Source: Mesorhizobium prunaredense (lineage in GTDB: Bacteria > Pseudomonadota > Alphaproteobacteria > Rhizobiales > Rhizobiaceae). From it: a DNA stretch of 64,000 bases. The stretch covers positions 139,994-203,993 of the forward strand of contig NZ_FTPD01000034.1 of the NCBI RefSeq assembly GCF_900156895.1, given 5' to 3'. The first letter of the stretch is position 1. Every line of letters starts with the position of its first letter. Shown piece after piece: positions 61,094-64,000 of this stretch. Below the pieces are notes generated by a model. The model searched no databases, was not told where the DNA came from, and saw only the letters and a program-made list of their open reading frames with translations. A program made the position numbers and the translations under genes.

Positions 61094-61972
61094 ATGAACT
61101 CTTACAGACCCTCTCGCTCCTCCTTGCTGATGGCGCCGGCGCTGGCCTGGCTCACTGCCTTGATGGTGGTGCCATGCGCGCTGGTTCTGGCGCTCGCCTT
61201 CTTCCGGCGCGGCATTTATGGCGGCATCGAATACAGCTTCACGCTGGAGAATTTCGGGCTGGTGCTCGACCCGCTCTATGCCGGCATCTTCCTCAATTCG
61301 GCGCGCATCGCCGGCACGGCAACGCTGATCGCGGTGGTGATCGGCTATGCCGCCGCCTATGCGATCGCGGCAGCACCGCGCCGGTGGCAGCCGGTGTTCC
61401 TGTTCTTCGCCGTCTTGCCTTTCTGGTCCAATTACCTGATCCGCACCTATGCATGGATCGTTCTGCTCAACCGCGAAGGCCTGATCACCCAGCTCTTGCG
61501 CTGGTTCGGCTACACCGGCGAGCCGCCGTCGATGCTCTATACCGAAGGCGCCGTCATCGCCGGTCTGGTCTACAATTACCTGCCTTTCGTCATCCTCGCC
61601 TGCTACGCGCCGCTATCGCGGCTCAATCCGGAGCTCGCCGAGGCATCGCGCGATCTCGGCGCTTCGGCCATGACCACATTTCGCCGGGTCATCCTGCCAC
61701 TGACGGTGCCGGGCATCGCCGCCGGGGCGGTGTTCGTCTTCGTGCTGTCGATCGGCAATTTCGTCACGCCGGCACTGCTCGGCGGCGGTCGTTTCCAGAT
61801 GATCGGCAATCTTGTCTACGACCAGTTCCTGACCGCCAATGACTGGCCGTTCGGCGCAGCGCTGGCGATGGCGCTGATCGCCATCATGCTTTTGGTGCTG
61901 ACGGCGCAGGCCTTGGCCGCCGATCGCGCCGCGGGCCGTATCGCCCAAGCGAAAGGAGGCGCCGATGACTGA
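61094..61972 (+). CDS. ABC transporter permease (PotB/PotH type)
   Basis: This 292-residue permease has hydrophobic helices and the EAA-type loop ELAEASRDLGASAMTTFRRV. It begins 8 bp after the repeat element and overlaps the next permease gene by 8 bp (61965-61972). It is the first of two channel subunits of the importer beginning at 59829. Confidence 0.9.
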   Translation: MNSYRPSRSSLLMAPALAWLTALMVVPCALVLALAFFRRGIYGGIEYSFTLENFGLVLDPLYAGIFLNSARIAGTATLIAVVIGYAAAYAIAAAPRRWQPVFLFFAVLPFWSNYLIRTYAWIVLLNREGLITQLLRWFGYTGEPPSMLYTEGAVIAGLVYNYLPFVILACYAPLSRLNPELAEASRDLGASAMTTFRRVILPLTVPGIAAGAVFVFVLSIGNFVTPALLGGGRFQMIGNLVYDQFLTANDWPFGAALAMALIAIMLLVLTAQALAADRAAGRIAQAKGGADD

Positions 61973-62759
61973 GCGCTCCCCCGCTACACGGCGCACGCTC
62001 TGGCTCGTGCTTTCGCTGGTCTTTGCCTTCCTCTACATTCCGATCGCCGTGCTGGTGGCGCTGTCCTTCAACCAAGGCGGGCTGCCGACCGTCTGGTCGG
62101 GCTTTTCGCTGAAATGGTATGCCTCGCTCGCCGGAAACGCCGCGATCCTTTCCGCCGCCCTCAACACGCTGATCGTGGCGCTGGTCTCGACAGCCATCGC
62201 CACGCTGCTTGGCACCTTGCTGGCCATCGGCGTCGAAATGCGCCGGCAGTACGGAAGCGGCCTCGAGGCGCTGATCTTTGCGCCGATGATCATTCCCGAC
62301 ATCGTGCTGGCGGTCGCGCTGCTCAGCTTCTTTTCCATGCTCGATTTCACGTTGGGCCTGCATACCATCATCCTCGCCCATGTCGTCTTCAACCTCGCCT
62401 TCGTCTGCTCGGTGGTGCGCGCGCGGCTGAAGAGCTTCGACTGGTCGATCGTCGAGGCCTCCGCCGATCTCGGCGCCTCGGCCGTCACCACCTTCAGGCG
62501 GGTGACATTGCCGGTCATCCTGCCGGCGGTCGTCGCCGGCGCGCTGCTCGCCTTCACCCTTTCGGTCGACGAGTTCATCATCGCGTTCTTCACGGCCGGT
62601 GCCGGCCGCGCCTCGACCACGCTGCCGATGCAGATCTATTCGATGATCCGCTTCGGCATCACGCCGGAGATCAATGCATTGGCGACCATCGTCATGGCGG
62701 TCTCAATCACCGCGCTGACCCTGTCGCAGCGGCTCAATCGCGGAGTCATCGGCCAATGA
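61965..62759 (+). CDS. ABC transporter permease (PotC/PotI type)
   Basis: This 264-residue permease has the coupling loop IVEASADLGASAVTTFRRVT and the FTLSVDEFIIAFFTAG segment of the PotC family. It overlaps both the upstream permease and the downstream ATPase (ATGA at 62756-62759), so the three are translated together. Confidence 0.9.
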   Translation: MTERSPATRRTLWLVLSLVFAFLYIPIAVLVALSFNQGGLPTVWSGFSLKWYASLAGNAAILSAALNTLIVALVSTAIATLLGTLLAIGVEMRRQYGSGLEALIFAPMIIPDIVLAVALLSFFSMLDFTLGLHTIILAHVVFNLAFVCSVVRARLKSFDWSIVEASADLGASAVTTFRRVTLPVILPAVVAGALLAFTLSVDEFIIAFFTAGAGRASTTLPMQIYSMIRFGITPEINALATIVMAVSITALTLSQRLNRGVIGQ

Positions 62760-63829
62760 GCGAGCCCCGCACGCTGCTGGCGATCGACAAGGTGTCGAAG
62801 AACTTTGGCCGGGTGACGGCCGTGGACGGCATCTCGCTCGATATCCGCGAGAACGAGTTTTTCGCTTTGCTCGGACCTTCGGGCTGCGGCAAGACCACGC
62901 TGCTGCGCATGCTGGCCGGCTTCGAGACGCCCAATCACGGTCGTATCCTGCTCGACGGCCGCGACATCGCCAAAACCCCGCCCAACAGGCGGCCGGTCAA
63001 CCTGATGTTCCAGTCCTACGCGCTGTTTCCGCATATGAGCGTCCGCGCCAATGTTTCCTACGGCCTTGAAATGGAACGCCTGCCGGCGAAGGAAATCCGT
63101 TCCCGCGTCGACGCCATCCTGGCGACGACCGAGCTCGTCGCCTTCGCCGACCGCAAGCCGGAGCAATTGTCGGGCGGCCAGAAGCAGCGCGTCGCGCTTG
63201 CCCGGGCGCTGGTCAAGAGGCCGCGTCTGCTGCTGCTCGACGAGCCGCTCGGTGCGCTCGACAAGAAGTTGCGCGGCGCCATGCAACTGGAGCTGAAGCG
63301 CCTGCAGCACGAAGTCGGCATCACCTTCGTCATCGTCACCCATGACCAGGAGGAATCGCTCGTCATGGCCGACCGCATGGCGGTGCTGAGGGACGGCAAG
63401 CTGCTGCAATGCGACACGCCGCATGCGGTCTATGAGCGTCCGGCCGACCGTTTCGTCGCCGACTTCATCGGCGTCATGAATTTCGTGCCGGGCAAAGCCG
63501 CCGCCGACGGGGTGCTGGCAGCCAATGGTGCGCGGATATCAGGCACGGTTCCCGCAATACTTTCGCCCGGCGCTGCGGCGGTCGCTTCGGTACGGCCCGA
63601 GCGTATCCGGCTGTTCCCGCCGCCAGAGACGGCCAACCGTGTTGCCGGCATCGTCGAGGCGCTCGCCTATCACGGGCTCGACCTGCAGCTGCATGTCCGC
63701 ACCGCTCTGTCACAAAAACCGTTCCTGGTGCGCGTCACCGCCGACGCCGCCGACCGCCGCCCGGTCGCGTCGGGCGATGCGGTCGAGCTCGGCTGGGATG
63801 CCGCCGACGTCAGAATTTTCGCAGATTGA
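62756..63829 (+). CDS. ABC transporter ATP-binding protein (PotA/PotG type)
   Basis: This 357-residue protein has Walker A GPSGCGKTT, signature LSGGQKQRVALARAL, Walker B LLLLDEPLGALD and VTHDQEES, with a TOBE-type C-terminal domain (ASVRPERIRLF). It powers the polyamine-type importer. A glycosyltransferase gene follows 16 bp downstream with its own GAAGGAG site, as the next member of the operon. Confidence 0.93.
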   Translation: MSEPRTLLAIDKVSKNFGRVTAVDGISLDIRENEFFALLGPSGCGKTTLLRMLAGFETPNHGRILLDGRDIAKTPPNRRPVNLMFQSYALFPHMSVRANVSYGLEMERLPAKEIRSRVDAILATTELVAFADRKPEQLSGGQKQRVALARALVKRPRLLLLDEPLGALDKKLRGAMQLELKRLQHEVGITFVIVTHDQEESLVMADRMAVLRDGKLLQCDTPHAVYERPADRFVADFIGVMNFVPGKAAADGVLAANGARISGTVPAILSPGAAAVASVRPERIRLFPPPETANRVAGIVEALAYHGLDLQLHVRTALSQKPFLVRVTADAADRRPVASGDAVELGWDAADVRIFAD

Positions 63830-63845
63830 TTGAAGGAGAACTTTC

Positions 63846-64000
63846 ATGGCGCAGAAGACCATCGCGTTTTTTCCGGAAGCGGCCTACGGCCCGGCGCTCA
63901 ATTCCGTCGGCATCGCCCAGGCGATCGAGGCGCGCGGCCACAGAGCGGTGTTCCTGTCGGACCCCGGCTTCGTCGACGTCTACAAGGGCTACGGCTTCGA
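63846..64000 (+). CDS. GT1-type glycosyltransferase, copy 2 (cut by window edge)
   Basis: Only the first about 51 residues are visible: MAQKTIAFFPEAAYGPALNS then VGIAQAIEARGHRAVFLSDP and GFVDVYKGYGF. This lines up along its whole visible length with the glycosyltransferase at 57348-58652 (TIALFPEASFGAALNCVGIA...GFSGVFADYGF), so the two are paralogs. GAAGGAG precedes the ATG. It lies at the end of the importer operon, mirroring its paralog in the divergent operon. The donor-site half is beyond the window. Confidence 0.85.
   Translation, partial: MAQKTIAFFPEAAYGPALNSVGIAQAIEARGHRAVFLSDPGFVDVYKGYGF

Overview
The window is GC-rich, densely packed bacterial DNA that reads as an alphaproteobacterial (Rhizobiales) chromosome, most probably Mesorhizobium or a close relative. 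I base this on the large number of ABC importers, an AqpS/ArsC-type arsenic operon, a Trm112-like/LON gene pair, and several families of long inverted intergenic repeats that I recognise as typical of that group. This is inference from gene content; no database was searched.

Layout. 0-7 kb: a catabolic operon with an SDR dehydrogenase, a TIM-barrel isomerase/epimerase, and a complete sugar-type ABC importer (binding protein, fused double ATPase, two permeases). 7-10.1 kb: an NAD(P)-binding reductase and an SDR, next to a divergent LysR gene that carries a frameshift, then transposase debris. 10.4-18.9 kb: a PPIase, then an accessory module that couples a two-subunit GMC/FAD sugar-type dehydrogenase to a whole A-type cytochrome oxidase (subunits II, I, III), plus an AmpH-like hydrolase and an orphan gene. 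The cytochrome-to-orphan block is bracketed by a broken 3'-end copy (11.17 kb) and the intact copy (19.19 kb) of a P-loop ATPase gene. 20.8-25.9 kb: two consecutive arsenic operons: arsR, arsC (LMW-phosphatase type), aqpS and a frameshifted glutaredoxin-type arsC; then arsR, a Cys-tailed flavoprotein and an MFS exporter. 26-29.4 kb: the collapsed remains of an iron-uptake locus (exbB, exbD, a tonB fused to the tail of a LON-domain gene, the tail of an ABC ATPase).

29.6-37.7 kb: a LacI-controlled PotFGHI-type importer interleaved with an arginine-deiminase-fold enzyme, an isochorismatase-fold hydrolase and a GYD protein, followed by a convergent LLM flavoprotein. This looks like a pathway that would strip a guanidino group in two steps. 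38-44.9 kb: small membrane proteins, a frameshifted exonuclease-CBS-DUF294 gene and a DUF4212/sodium:solute symporter pair. 44.9-49.8 kb: an AraC regulator divergent from a two-subunit molybdenum hydroxylase, then an SDR. 49.8-64 kb: a large divergent locus. On the minus strand are a GntR regulator, a GT1-type glycosyltransferase, a glutamine-synthetase-like ligase, an FAD amine oxidase and a BMP-type importer. On the plus strand are a polyamine-type importer and a second, paralogous glycosyltransferase cut by the window edge.

The two most interesting systems are the gamma-glutamylation/amine-oxidation locus with paired glycosyltransferases (about 49.8-64 kb) and the guanidino-to-ureido-to-amine module (about 30.7-36.8 kb). 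Other notable points are hairpin repeats placed directly after three of the four binding-protein genes, with paired stem changes that keep the stems matched, and several reading-frame breaks. Three of those breaks are single-base losses in G runs and could be sequencing errors.
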